Shown piece by piece: positions 57,789 through 64,000 of a stretch of 64,000 bases of DNA (positions are counted from its first letter, which is position 1; the number at the start of each line of letters is the position of its first letter). The notes under the pieces are model-generated. The model was not told the DNA's origin and ran no database searches. It saw nothing but the letters and a program-made list of their open reading frames with translations. The stretch is from the NCBI RefSeq assembly GCF_014217835.1, contig NZ_CP055263.1, positions 2,161,001 through 2,225,000 of the forward strand, given 5' to 3'. The DNA is from Metabacillus sp. KUDC1714 (GTDB taxonomy: Bacteria > Bacillota > Bacilli > Bacillales > Bacillaceae). The position numbers were made by a program, and so were the translations under genes.

Positions 57789-58121
57789 ATGAATATTAAA
57801 GTAGATATAGACAAATTAGATGATAAGACGGTTGTTTTTGTTGCAGGTGAAATAGATGCATTCACAGCTCCAAAGCTAAGGGAAGCATTATTACCACTAG
57901 CCGAAGAGTTTAAATCAAAATTAATTGTAAATTTGAAAAATGTATCTTATATGGATAGTACGGGTTTAGGGGTATTTGTTGGTTTGTTAAAAATAATAAG
58001 AAAAAACGATGGTCATCTAAATCTTGTGGAGCTGTCAGATCGCTTGGAGCGCTTATTTAGTATAACCGGGCTAAATGACATCATTGATATATCTTCAAAA
58101 TCAGAGGGTGGGGTACAATGA
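57789..58121 (+). CDS. rsbV: Anti-anti-sigma factor RsbV
   Basis: 110-residue STAS protein. Phospho-acceptor Ser57 lies in [15 protein letters not shown]. Unphosphorylated RsbV binds RsbW and frees sigma-B. It follows the sigma-B promoter and overlaps rsbW by four bases (ATGA). Confidence 0.96.
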   Translation: MNIKVDIDKLDDKTVVFVAGEIDAFTAPKLREALLPLAEEFKSKLIVNLKNVSYMDSTGLGVFVGLLKIIRKNDGHLNLVELSDRLERLFSITGLNDIIDISSKSEGGVQ

Positions 58122-58600
58122 ACCAATTAGTAGATTATATTGAAATGAAGGTTCCAGCGAAGCCAGAATATGTAGGAATAATCAGGTTAACCCTTTCTGG
58201 AATTGCTAGTAGAATGGGATATTCATATGATGATATAGAGGATTTGAAAATTGCAACTAGTGAAGCATGTACGAACGCTGTGCATCATGCCTATAAGAGT
58301 AATGAGGGTGGTGAAGTTGTTGTAGGGTTTGCTCTCTATGCTGACCGCCTCGAGGTAATGGTTGCTGATAATGGTAAAAGCTTTGATTTCGAAAAAGCCA
58401 AAAATGAACTTGGTCCTTATTCTGCTTCAAGCCCAGTTGACCAGCTTCCTGAAGGAGGGTTGGGTCTCTATTTGATGGAAACGCTCATGGATGAAGTCCG
58501 TGTTCTTCTTAACTCAGGTGTAACGGTCTTCATGACTAAGTACTTAAACGGGGAGCGGATAGATCATGGCACAACCATCTCAAACTATGAAGCTAACTAA
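58118..58600 (+). CDS. rsbW: Serine-protein kinase and anti-sigma factor RsbW
   Basis: 160-residue HATPase-type kinase that binds sigma-B or phosphorylates RsbV. The N-box [24 protein letters not shown] and [16 protein letters not shown] are present. It overlaps rsbV by 4 bases and sigB by 35 bases. Confidence 0.96.
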   Translation: MNQLVDYIEMKVPAKPEYVGIIRLTLSGIASRMGYSYDDIEDLKIATSEACTNAVHHAYKSNEGGEVVVGFALYADRLEVMVADNGKSFDFEKAKNELGPYSASSPVDQLPEGGLGLYLMETLMDEVRVLLNSGVTVFMTKYLNGERIDHGTTISNYEAN

Positions 58601-59357
58601 AGAAGAGGTTAACGAGCTAATTATTGATTTTCAGCAAACAGAATGTAAGAGTGCACAATTAGCTCTTGTTGAACAATATACCGGCTTAGTAGATACGTTA
58701 GCTAAAAAGTATTCAAAAGGAAAGAGTTTCCATGAAGACCTTAGACAGGTAGGTATGATTGGTTTATTAGGTGCAATTAGAAGATATGACCCTACAATTG
58801 GAAAGCCATTTGAGGCTTTCGCTATTCCAACGATTATTGGGGAAATCAAGCGTTTCTTAAGAGATAAAACATGGAGTGTACATGTTCCGAGGCGGATTAA
58901 AGAATTAGGGCCGAAGATTAAAGCAGCAGTTGACACACTTACAAATGAAAATCAAAGATCTCCTAAAGTACAAGAAATAGCAGAATATTTAGATGTAACC
59001 GAAGAGGAAGTATTAGAAACAATGGAAATGGGTAAAAGCTATCAAGCTTTATCTGTTGATCATTCGATTGAAGCTGATTCTGAAGGCAGTACAGTTACCA
59101 TTCTTGATATTGTAGGTTCTCAGGATAAAGGGTATGAAAAAGTAAACCAAAAGCTTTTATTACAAAGTGTTTTACACGTTTTGACAGAGAGAGAGAGAGA
59201 AATCATTGATTGTACGTTTATTATGAATAAAAGCCAAAAGGAAACGGGTGAACAGCTTGGTATCTCGCAAATGCATGTATCAAGACTACAGAGAAGAGCT
59301 ATTCAAAAACTGAAAGATGCTCTATCAAAAGATATGCCTCCGGAGTTAAATCGATGA
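58566..59357 (+). CDS. sigB: General stress sigma factor SigB
   Basis: 263-residue group 3 sigma-70 factor directing the general stress regulon. Region 2 has KYSKGKSFHEDLRQVGMIGL, YDPTIGKPFEAFAIPTIIGE and KTWSVHVPRRIKELGP. Region 3 has SPKVQEIAEYL. Region 4 has LTEREREIIDC and QLGISQMHVSRLQRRA. It overlaps rsbW by 35 bases and rsbX by 4. Confidence 0.97.
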   Translation: MAQPSQTMKLTKEEVNELIIDFQQTECKSAQLALVEQYTGLVDTLAKKYSKGKSFHEDLRQVGMIGLLGAIRRYDPTIGKPFEAFAIPTIIGEIKRFLRDKTWSVHVPRRIKELGPKIKAAVDTLTNENQRSPKVQEIAEYLDVTEEEVLETMEMGKSYQALSVDHSIEADSEGSTVTILDIVGSQDKGYEKVNQKLLLQSVLHVLTEREREIIDCTFIMNKSQKETGEQLGISQMHVSRLQRRAIQKLKDALSKDMPPELNR

Positions 59358-59953
59358 TTGTTCACGAATCAAACAACTTTGTACATACACTAGCTTATCA
59401 AGTACCGAAAGAAGGAAAAGTCTGTTGTGGTGACAGCTTTTTTATAAAAGCAATGGATGATTACTTTATATGTGCTTTAGCAGACGGTTTAGGAAGTGGT
59501 GAATATGCAAATGAATCTTCCTCTGCTATAAGTACACTAGTTGAGAAGAATCATGATGAAGATGTAAATGTCTTAATTGATCTCTGTAATCAGGAGTTGA
59601 AGAATAAACGAGGTGCAACAGTCTCGATCTTAAAAATTAACTTCAAGAGTAATGAGTTTACATATAGTTCTGTGGGGAATATCCGCTTTTTACTCAGTTC
59701 ACCATCCGGGTCCTTTATCTATCCTCTACCAATCTTAGGCTTTCTATCTGGCAAACCTCAAAAATATCGAACTCAGACGTACTCGTATGAAAAAGGATCG
59801 AAATTTATTATTCATACTGATGGTTTGGTATTACCAGCAGTCAAAACGTTACTTAATAAGGGGCAAACAGTAGAAGAGCTATCAAGATATTTAGATGAAT
59901 ATACCAAAAGCCGAAAAGATGACTTAACATATATAGTCGGTCAATTATTTTAG
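59354..59953 (+). CDS. rsbX: Phosphoserine phosphatase RsbX
   Basis: 199-residue PP2C-type phosphatase that resets RsbR/RsbS and damps sigma-B. It has GDSFFIKAMDDYFICALADG, SVGNIRFLL and FIIHTDGLVLPA with Asp residues for metal binding. It starts inside the sigB stop (ATGA). Its last codons form one arm of the operon terminator. Confidence 0.94.
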   Translation: MIVHESNNFVHTLAYQVPKEGKVCCGDSFFIKAMDDYFICALADGLGSGEYANESSSAISTLVEKNHDEDVNVLIDLCNQELKNKRGATVSILKINFKSNEFTYSSVGNIRFLLSSPSGSFIYPLPILGFLSGKPQKYRTQTYSYEKGSKFIIHTDGLVLPAVKTLLNKGQTVEELSRYLDEYTKSRKDDLTYIVGQLF

Positions 59954-59978
59954 TGAGTTAAAATAATTGACCGACTAT
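59933..59978 (+). terminator. Long terminator overlapping the end of rsbX
   Basis: A perfect 20-bp inverted repeat (59933-59952 with 59959-59978) around GTGAGT, followed by TATTTTT. The left arm contains the final RsbX codons and stop, tying the coding end to the operon terminator. Confidence 0.9.
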
Positions 59979-60108
59979 TATTTTTCGGAAAATGAGAGCT
60001 TAAACAGTTCAAATCTGACTAACTGTTTTAATTAAGTAACTATATTTGGTAAACTGTTTACATATGATCTGATAATGGTGAAAGAACTATTTAGTTGGAG
60101 GCTTAATG

Positions 60109-62271
60109 ATGGTAGAAAAACGAGATCAAATTATGCAACAAATCAGTAAAGGATTAATGATAAATTTCAAGCAAGTAGCAAATGTAATAGGCTTACTTGA
60201 AGAAGGAAATACAGTTCCCTTTATTGCAAGGTATCGAAAAGAACAAACAGGTGCACTCGATGAGGTGCAAATTCGTGATATTTCTGAAAAGTGGACATAC
60301 ATACAAAATCTTGAAAATCGTAAAGAAGAAGTAATACGACTTATTGAAGAACAAGGAAAACTAACGGAACAACTCACTGCTGATATTAATAAATCAATGA
60401 AGCTTCAGCAGGTTGAAGATTTATACCGACCATATAAACAAAAAAGACGAACAAAGGCAACTGTTGCAAAAGAAAAAGGTCTCGAGCCATTTGCTGAATG
60501 GATTCTTCAATTACCAAGTCAGGGAGATATCGAGGAAAAGGCTAAAGAGTTCTTAAATGAAGAGAAAGAAGTGAACTCAGTAGAAGAGGCTATAAATGGT
60601 GCTAAGGATATCATTGCTGAGCAATTATCTGATGAACCGAAATATCGCCAGTGGATCCGCGATGTAACGTTTAAAAAGGGAATGATCTCTTCTGTGGTGA
60701 AAGATGAAGAGAAAGATGAAAAAAATGTATATGAGATGTATTACGAGTACGAAGAACCAATCCAAAAAATTGTTCCACATCGTGTACTTGCACTAAATCG
60801 TGGTGAAAAAGAAGAAATACTCCGTGTTTCCATACAGCCGCCACATGACCAAATTGTAGGTTACATTCAAAAACAAGAGTTAAAGGGTAAAGCCACGATT
60901 GTATATGACATCATGATAGAGACAATTGAAGATGCATATAAAAGACTAATTCAGCCATCTATAGAGAGGGAAATTAGAAAAGAGTTATCTGAAAAAGCCG
61001 AGGATCGTGCAATACATATATTCTCAGAAAATCTGAGGAATTTGCTTCTGCAGCCCCCTTTAAAAGGAAGAATGGTGTTAGGTGTAGACCCTGCATTTAG
61101 AACAGGGTGTAAATTAGCTATTGTTGATCAAACAGGAAAAATGCTTCACATCGGTGTTATATATCCTCACCCACCAGTAAATAAGAAGGAGCAAGCTGTA
61201 ACAGCTATAAAGGATGTTTTGGCAAAGTATGATATAGAGGTAGTGGCAATTGGCAATGGAACTGCATCACGAGAAACGGAACAATTTATAGTAGATGTTT
61301 TAAAAGAAGTGCAAGGCGAAATATCTTACCTTATCGTAAATGAGGCAGGAGCAAGTGTATATTCTGCATCTGATTTAGCTAGAGAGGAATTTCCTGATTT
61401 GCAAGTAGAGGAGCGAAGCGCTGTATCCATTGCAAGAAGACTCCAAGATCCACTAGCTGAATTAGTGAAAATTGACCCGAAATCTGTTGGAGTTGGTCAA
61501 TATCAGCATGATGTATCACAAAAGAAACTAAATGAATCATTAACATTTGTAGTTGAAACGGTTGTAAACCAAGTGGGAGTGAATGTAAACACAGCTTCTT
61601 CATCCTTACTCCAATATGTTGCAGGCTTAAGTAAAGCAGTCGCAAACAATGTTGTGAAAAAAAGAGATGAACTTGGGAGATTTTCTAGTCGAAAGCAATT
61701 GAAAGATATTCCGCGATTAGGAGCAAAAACATATGAGCAATGTATTGGGTTCTTAAGAGTGTTAGATGGTGATCAGCCATTAGATAGGACAGGCATTCAC
61801 CCAGAACGTTACTCAGAGGTGAAAAAATTACTAGATCAATTAAACGCGTCCGTTTCTGATTTGGGTAGTGAACATTTAAAAGATAAAGTGACAAATATAA
61901 ATTTAAAAGAAACGGCAGAGGTGCTTGCCATTGGTGAGCTAACCTTAAAAGATATATGTGATGCATTAATCCGTCCAGAAAGAGATCCTCGAGATGATGT
62001 AGCTAAACCGTTATTAAAGAAGGATGTATTAAAACTAGAAGATTTACAACAAGGAATGGAATTGCAAGGTACTGTACGTAATGTTGTTGATTTTGGAGCA
62101 TTTGTAGACATAGGTGTTAAGCAAGACGGTCTTGTTCATATCTCAAAATTGAGCAAATCCTTTGTTAAACATCCACTTGACATTGTATCTGTCGGTGATG
62201 TCGTAACAGTGTGGGTAGATGATGTTGACTTTAAAAAGGGTAGAGTAGCCCTTGCAATGGTAAAGAGTTAA
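60109..62271 (+). CDS. tex: Tex-family RNA-binding transcriptional accessory protein
   Basis: 720-residue protein of the Tex family (YdcI in Bacillus). The N-terminal Tex domain has VPFIARYRKEQTGALDEVQI, the YqgF-like nuclease-fold region GVDPAFRTGCKLAIVD, and helix-hairpin-helix segments GVNVNTASSSLLQYVAG and FSSRKQLKDIPRLGAKTYE. The C-terminal S1 RNA-binding domain (about 645-715) has GTVRNVVDFGAFVDIG. ATG 60109 is chosen because GGAGG is seven bases ahead; ATG 60106 is only four away. A terminator follows. Confidence 0.94.
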   Translation: MVEKRDQIMQQISKGLMINFKQVANVIGLLEEGNTVPFIARYRKEQTGALDEVQIRDISEKWTYIQNLENRKEEVIRLIEEQGKLTEQLTADINKSMKLQQVEDLYRPYKQKRRTKATVAKEKGLEPFAEWILQLPSQGDIEEKAKEFLNEEKEVNSVEEAINGAKDIIAEQLSDEPKYRQWIRDVTFKKGMISSVVKDEEKDEKNVYEMYYEYEEPIQKIVPHRVLALNRGEKEEILRVSIQPPHDQIVGYIQKQELKGKATIVYDIMIETIEDAYKRLIQPSIEREIRKELSEKAEDRAIHIFSENLRNLLLQPPLKGRMVLGVDPAFRTGCKLAIVDQTGKMLHIGVIYPHPPVNKKEQAVTAIKDVLAKYDIEVVAIGNGTASRETEQFIVDVLKEVQGEISYLIVNEAGASVYSASDLAREEFPDLQVEERSAVSIARRLQDPLAELVKIDPKSVGVGQYQHDVSQKKLNESLTFVVETVVNQVGVNVNTASSSLLQYVAGLSKAVANNVVKKRDELGRFSSRKQLKDIPRLGAKTYEQCIGFLRVLDGDQPLDRTGIHPERYSEVKKLLDQLNASVSDLGSEHLKDKVTNINLKETAEVLAIGELTLKDICDALIRPERDPRDDVAKPLLKKDVLKLEDLQQGMELQGTVRNVVDFGAFVDIGVKQDGLVHISKLSKSFVKHPLDIVSVGDVVTVWVDDVDFKKGRVALAMVKS

Positions 62272-62275
62272 AAGG

Positions 62276-62305
62276 AAACACTGCTTTTAAGAGCAGTGTT
62301 TTTCT
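62276..62305 (+). terminator. Terminator of tex, overlapping the 3' end of cmpA
   Basis: AAACACTGCT (62276-62285) and AGCAGTGTTT (62292-62301) form a perfect 10-bp stem with a T-run. The right arm is antisense to the last codons of cmpA. Confidence 0.85.
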
Positions 62306-62400
62306 CTATAGAAAAACCAGCATTGATTAAGTAATTTGATTTGATAGCGATTTTTTTCGTAAAAAGCACGTTGCATTTGATTTTGTAACCATGATGGCAT
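62287..62400 (-). CDS. cmpA: Cortex morphogenetic protein CmpA
   Basis: 37-residue sporulation protein that in Bacillus acts with ClpXP to monitor spore-coat SpoIVA assembly. Translating the minus strand from ATG 62400 gives MPSWLQNQMQRAFYEKNRYQ, then IKLLNQCWFFYREKHCS and stop, close to the CmpA sequence I recall (MPNWLKNQMQKAFYEKD...). AAGGAGG lies eight bases ahead. It is located antisense between tex and sprT as in Bacillus and is short enough to be missed by gene callers. Confidence 0.93.
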   Translation of the reverse strand: MPSWLQNQMQRAFYEKNRYQIKLLNQCWFFYREKHCS

Positions 62401-62497
62401 TGCTCATACCTCCTTATTCATTATAATGGAGTATGGGTGTTTATAATGTATGCAAAATGCTAGTACAGTGTTACCTTTAAATTTGGGGGAGTTTTTA

Positions 62498-62956
62498 GTG
62501 GATGATACAAAGCTTCAACAAATGGTTGAAGATATTTCTTTAACATATTTTCATAAACCGTTTAACCATCAAGCTACTTTTAATAAAAGACTTAGAACAA
62601 CAGGTGGAAGATATTTATTAAGAAGCCACAATATTGATATTAACCCGAAATACTTACTTGAGCATGGTATCGATGAGATGGTTGGGATTATTAAACATGA
62701 ACTTTGCCATTATCATTTACATATAGAAGGGAAAGGATATAAACATGGTGATCAGGATTTTAAAGAGCTACTTAAAAAAGTAGGAGCTCCAAGATTTTGT
62801 ACACCTTTAAAAGGGGAACCAGAAACAAAAAAGGTTGTTCTGATTTATAAATGTAAGAGCTGTAATCAACTGTATACTAGAAAGAGAAGAGTTGATACAA
62901 CTCGTTTAGTGTGTGGTAAATGTGGAGGTAAAATCTATCTTTACAAAAAGGGTTGA
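62498..62956 (+). CDS. sprT: SprT-like zinc metalloprotease family protein YdcK
   Basis: 152-residue protein. A metalloprotease-like motif HELCHYHL (His67, Glu68, His71) is followed by a C-terminal zinc ribbon with CKSC and CGKC. GTG 62498 has GGGGGA seven bases ahead and gives MDDTKLQQMVEDISL, like the Bacillus start; ATG 62450 would add 16 residues without a good site. Its role in Bacillus is undefined; SprT-type proteins elsewhere act in DNA-protein crosslink repair. Confidence 0.9.
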   Translation: MDDTKLQQMVEDISLTYFHKPFNHQATFNKRLRTTGGRYLLRSHNIDINPKYLLEHGIDEMVGIIKHELCHYHLHIEGKGYKHGDQDFKELLKKVGAPRFCTPLKGEPETKKVVLIYKCKSCNQLYTRKRRVDTTRLVCGKCGGKIYLYKKG

Positions 62957-63035
62957 CGGAGCCTATGATGCTGTGATAAATTATAAAAGCCGTCGCTGAT
63001 GGCAACTAACTTACAGATTAAATTGAAATGGAGTC

Positions 63036-63064
63036 TTGACAGGACAACCTTTACTCAATATAAT
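63036..63064 (+). promoter_or_regulatory. Consensus promoter of the tRNA array
   Basis: TTGACA (63036-63041), a 17-base spacer and TATAAT (63059-63064) are a perfect sigma-A promoter, 22 bases before tRNA-Asn, as expected for a strongly transcribed stable-RNA operon. Confidence 0.92.
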
Positions 63065-63086
63065 AAAAGAAGTCTGTAACAATTAT

Positions 63087-63161
63087 TCCGCAGTAGCTCA
63101 GTGGTAGAGCTATCGGCTGTTAACCGATCGGTCGTAGGTTCGAGTCCTACCTGCGGAGCCA
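63087..63161 (+). tRNA. tRNA-Asn (GUU)
   Basis: Cloverleaf with 7-bp acceptor stem, anticodon loop CTGTTAA, T-loop GGTTCGAGTCC and encoded CCA. Confidence 0.95.
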
Positions 63162-63164
63162 TAT

Positions 63165-63255
63165 GGGGAAGTACTCAAGTGGCTGAAGAGGCGCCCCTGC
63201 TAAGGGTGTAGGTCGCGCGAGCGGCGCGAGGGTTCAAATCCCTCCTTCTCCGCCA
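63165..63255 (+). tRNA. tRNA-Ser (GCU)
   Basis: 91-base type II tRNA with long variable arm, anticodon loop CTGCTAA, T-loop GGTTCAAATCC and encoded CCA. Confidence 0.95.
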
Positions 63256-63261
63256 TATTTC

Positions 63262-63333
63262 GGCCCGTTGGTCAAGCGGTTAAGACACCGCCCTTTCACG
63301 GCGGTAACACGGGTTCGAATCCCGTACGGGTCA
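63262..63333 (+). tRNA. tRNA-Glu (UUC)
   Basis: 72-base tRNA, anticodon loop CTTTCAC, T-loop GGTTCGAATCC. CCA is not encoded after the discriminator A, unlike the other seven genes in this array. Confidence 0.95.
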
Positions 63334-63421
63334 TTATCATATTGTGAAAAGTAGGAAGTGGGCGCACTTGCGAATATGCACAACGCTCACCTCCTATTTA
63401 TTTCCACAAAATTCATCTGTT

Positions 63422-63498
63422 GGTCCGGTAGTTCAGTTGGTTAGAATGCCTGCCTGTCACGCAGGAGGTCGCGGGTTCGAGTCCCGTCCGGACCGCCA
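63422..63498 (+). tRNA. tRNA-Asp (GUC)
   Basis: 77-base tRNA with anticodon loop CTGTCAC, T-loop GGTTCGAGTCC and encoded CCA. It is separated from tRNA-Glu by 88 bases. Confidence 0.95.
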
Positions 63499-63622
63499 TT
63501 ATTTTCAAGATATTGGCAGAAAGAATAACTTGAAATGATGATGTGGATATGATAAAATTTAATTCTTGTTGTTTTAAGTGAGTGATAATCACTCAAACTA
63601 TTATCTATTTGTAACATTTCAA

Positions 63623-63697
63623 TGGGCTATAGCCAAGCGGTAAGGCATCGCACTTTGACTGCGACATGCGTTGGTTCGAATCCAGCTAGCCCAGCCA
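63623..63697 (+). tRNA. tRNA-Gln (UUG)
   Basis: 75-base tRNA with anticodon loop CTTTGAC, T-loop GGTTCGAATCC and encoded CCA. The 124-base gap before it is AT-rich and empty. Confidence 0.95.
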
Positions 63698-63726
63698 TTT
63701 TTATACTAAATTACTCATTTTTGAAT

Positions 63727-63802
63727 GAGCCATTAGCTCAGTTGGTAGAGCATCTGACTTTTAATCAGAGGGTCGAAGGTTCGAGTCCTTCATGGCTCAC
63801 CA
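63727..63802 (+). tRNA. tRNA-Lys (UUU)
   Basis: 76-base tRNA with anticodon loop CTTTTAA, T-loop GGTTCGAGTCC and encoded CCA. Confidence 0.95.
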
Positions 63803-63814
63803 TTTACACACCAT

Positions 63815-63900
63815 GCGGGTGTGGCGGAATTGGCAGACGCGCTAGACTTAGGATCTAGTGTCCTTGTGACGTGGGGGTTCAAGTCCCTTCACCCGCACCA
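63815..63900 (+). tRNA. tRNA-Leu (UAG)
   Basis: 86-base type II tRNA with anticodon loop CTTAGGA, long variable arm, T-loop GGTTCAAGTCC and encoded CCA. Confidence 0.95.
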
Positions 63901-63912
63901 TTGTTTTCATTC

Positions 63913-63998
<86 letters not shown>

Positions 63999-64000
63999 AA

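Noticed and set aside
63344..63858. Two open frames in the tRNA array
   Set aside because: They read through tRNA-Asp, tRNA-Gln, tRNA-Lys and tRNA-Leu genes.

Overview
The window is an AT-rich stretch of a chromosome from a Bacillaceae bacterium (Bacillus sensu lato). The evidence is the Bacillus-type gene order ddl-murF-cshA ... acpS-ydcC-alr-ndoAI-ndoA-rsbRSTUVW-sigB-rsbX-tex-cmpA-sprT followed by a tRNA array, together with strong GGAGG ribosome binding sites, sigma-A and sigma-B promoter motifs and CcpA-like cre boxes. No rRNA, CRISPR array, prophage or transposase gene is visible.

Region by region. 1-3749: a two-component system (the kinase is cut by the window edge) divergent from an ABC-2 export pair. 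3991-4332: a YjdM-type zinc-ribbon protein. 4459-22440: a large myo-inositol catabolism locus with transporter iolT, repressor iolR plus a tautomerase, the operon iolBCDEGIJ, two closely similar LacI-family regulators in tandem, then iolA/mmsA, an MFS transporter, iolH and a decayed iolH-like remnant. 22538-28252: a small basic protein and the glycerol regulon glpF-glpK-glpD-glpP with two terminator leaders of the kind controlled by GlpP. 28386-31497: a heme-copper-oxidase-like membrane protein, a thioredoxin-like protein and an unusual ribA-ribD pair. 31670-40403: mixed housekeeping and accessory genes: esterase, drug/metabolite exporter, bacillithiol transferase BstA, LysE exporter, YuiD-like PAP2 protein, LOG protein, DMT protein, peptidoglycan-binding protein, an ECF sigma/anti-sigma pair and a methyltransferase. 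40615-54916: cell-wall precursor genes (ddl, murF, alr), RNA helicase cshA, uvsE, ydbS-ydbT, a rhomboid protease, acpS, lipoprotein ydcC and the EndoA toxin-antitoxin pair. 55114-59953: the complete sigma-B stress module. 60109-62956: tex, the 37-residue sporulation gene cmpA and sprT. 63087-63998: eight tRNA genes behind a consensus promoter.

How it works together. The iol genes encode the route from inositol through 2-keto-myo-inositol, diketo-inositol, 5-deoxyglucuronate and DKG-phosphate to malonic semialdehyde, DHAP and acetyl-CoA. The glp genes feed glycerol to DHAP. Both blocks carry many 14-bp cre-like operators. The rsb genes form a partner-switching cascade (RsbR/S/T stressosome, then RsbU, RsbV and RsbW) that frees sigma-B, with a sigma-B promoter inside the operon ahead of rsbV.

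The most interesting non-genic signal is a family of interspersed palindromic repeats at about 34.3-54.2 kb. Four of its five copies sit in four consecutive intergenic spacers (rhomboid/acpS/ydcC/alr/ndoAI). They share their termini but differ in their stems, and the stem differences are compensatory. Three copies carry a perfect DnaA-box 9-mer. Other points of note are a ribA-ribD pair with an operator-like promoter and no visible FMN riboswitch, the duplicated LacI regulators, and a cluster of DnaA boxes at 32.45 kb.
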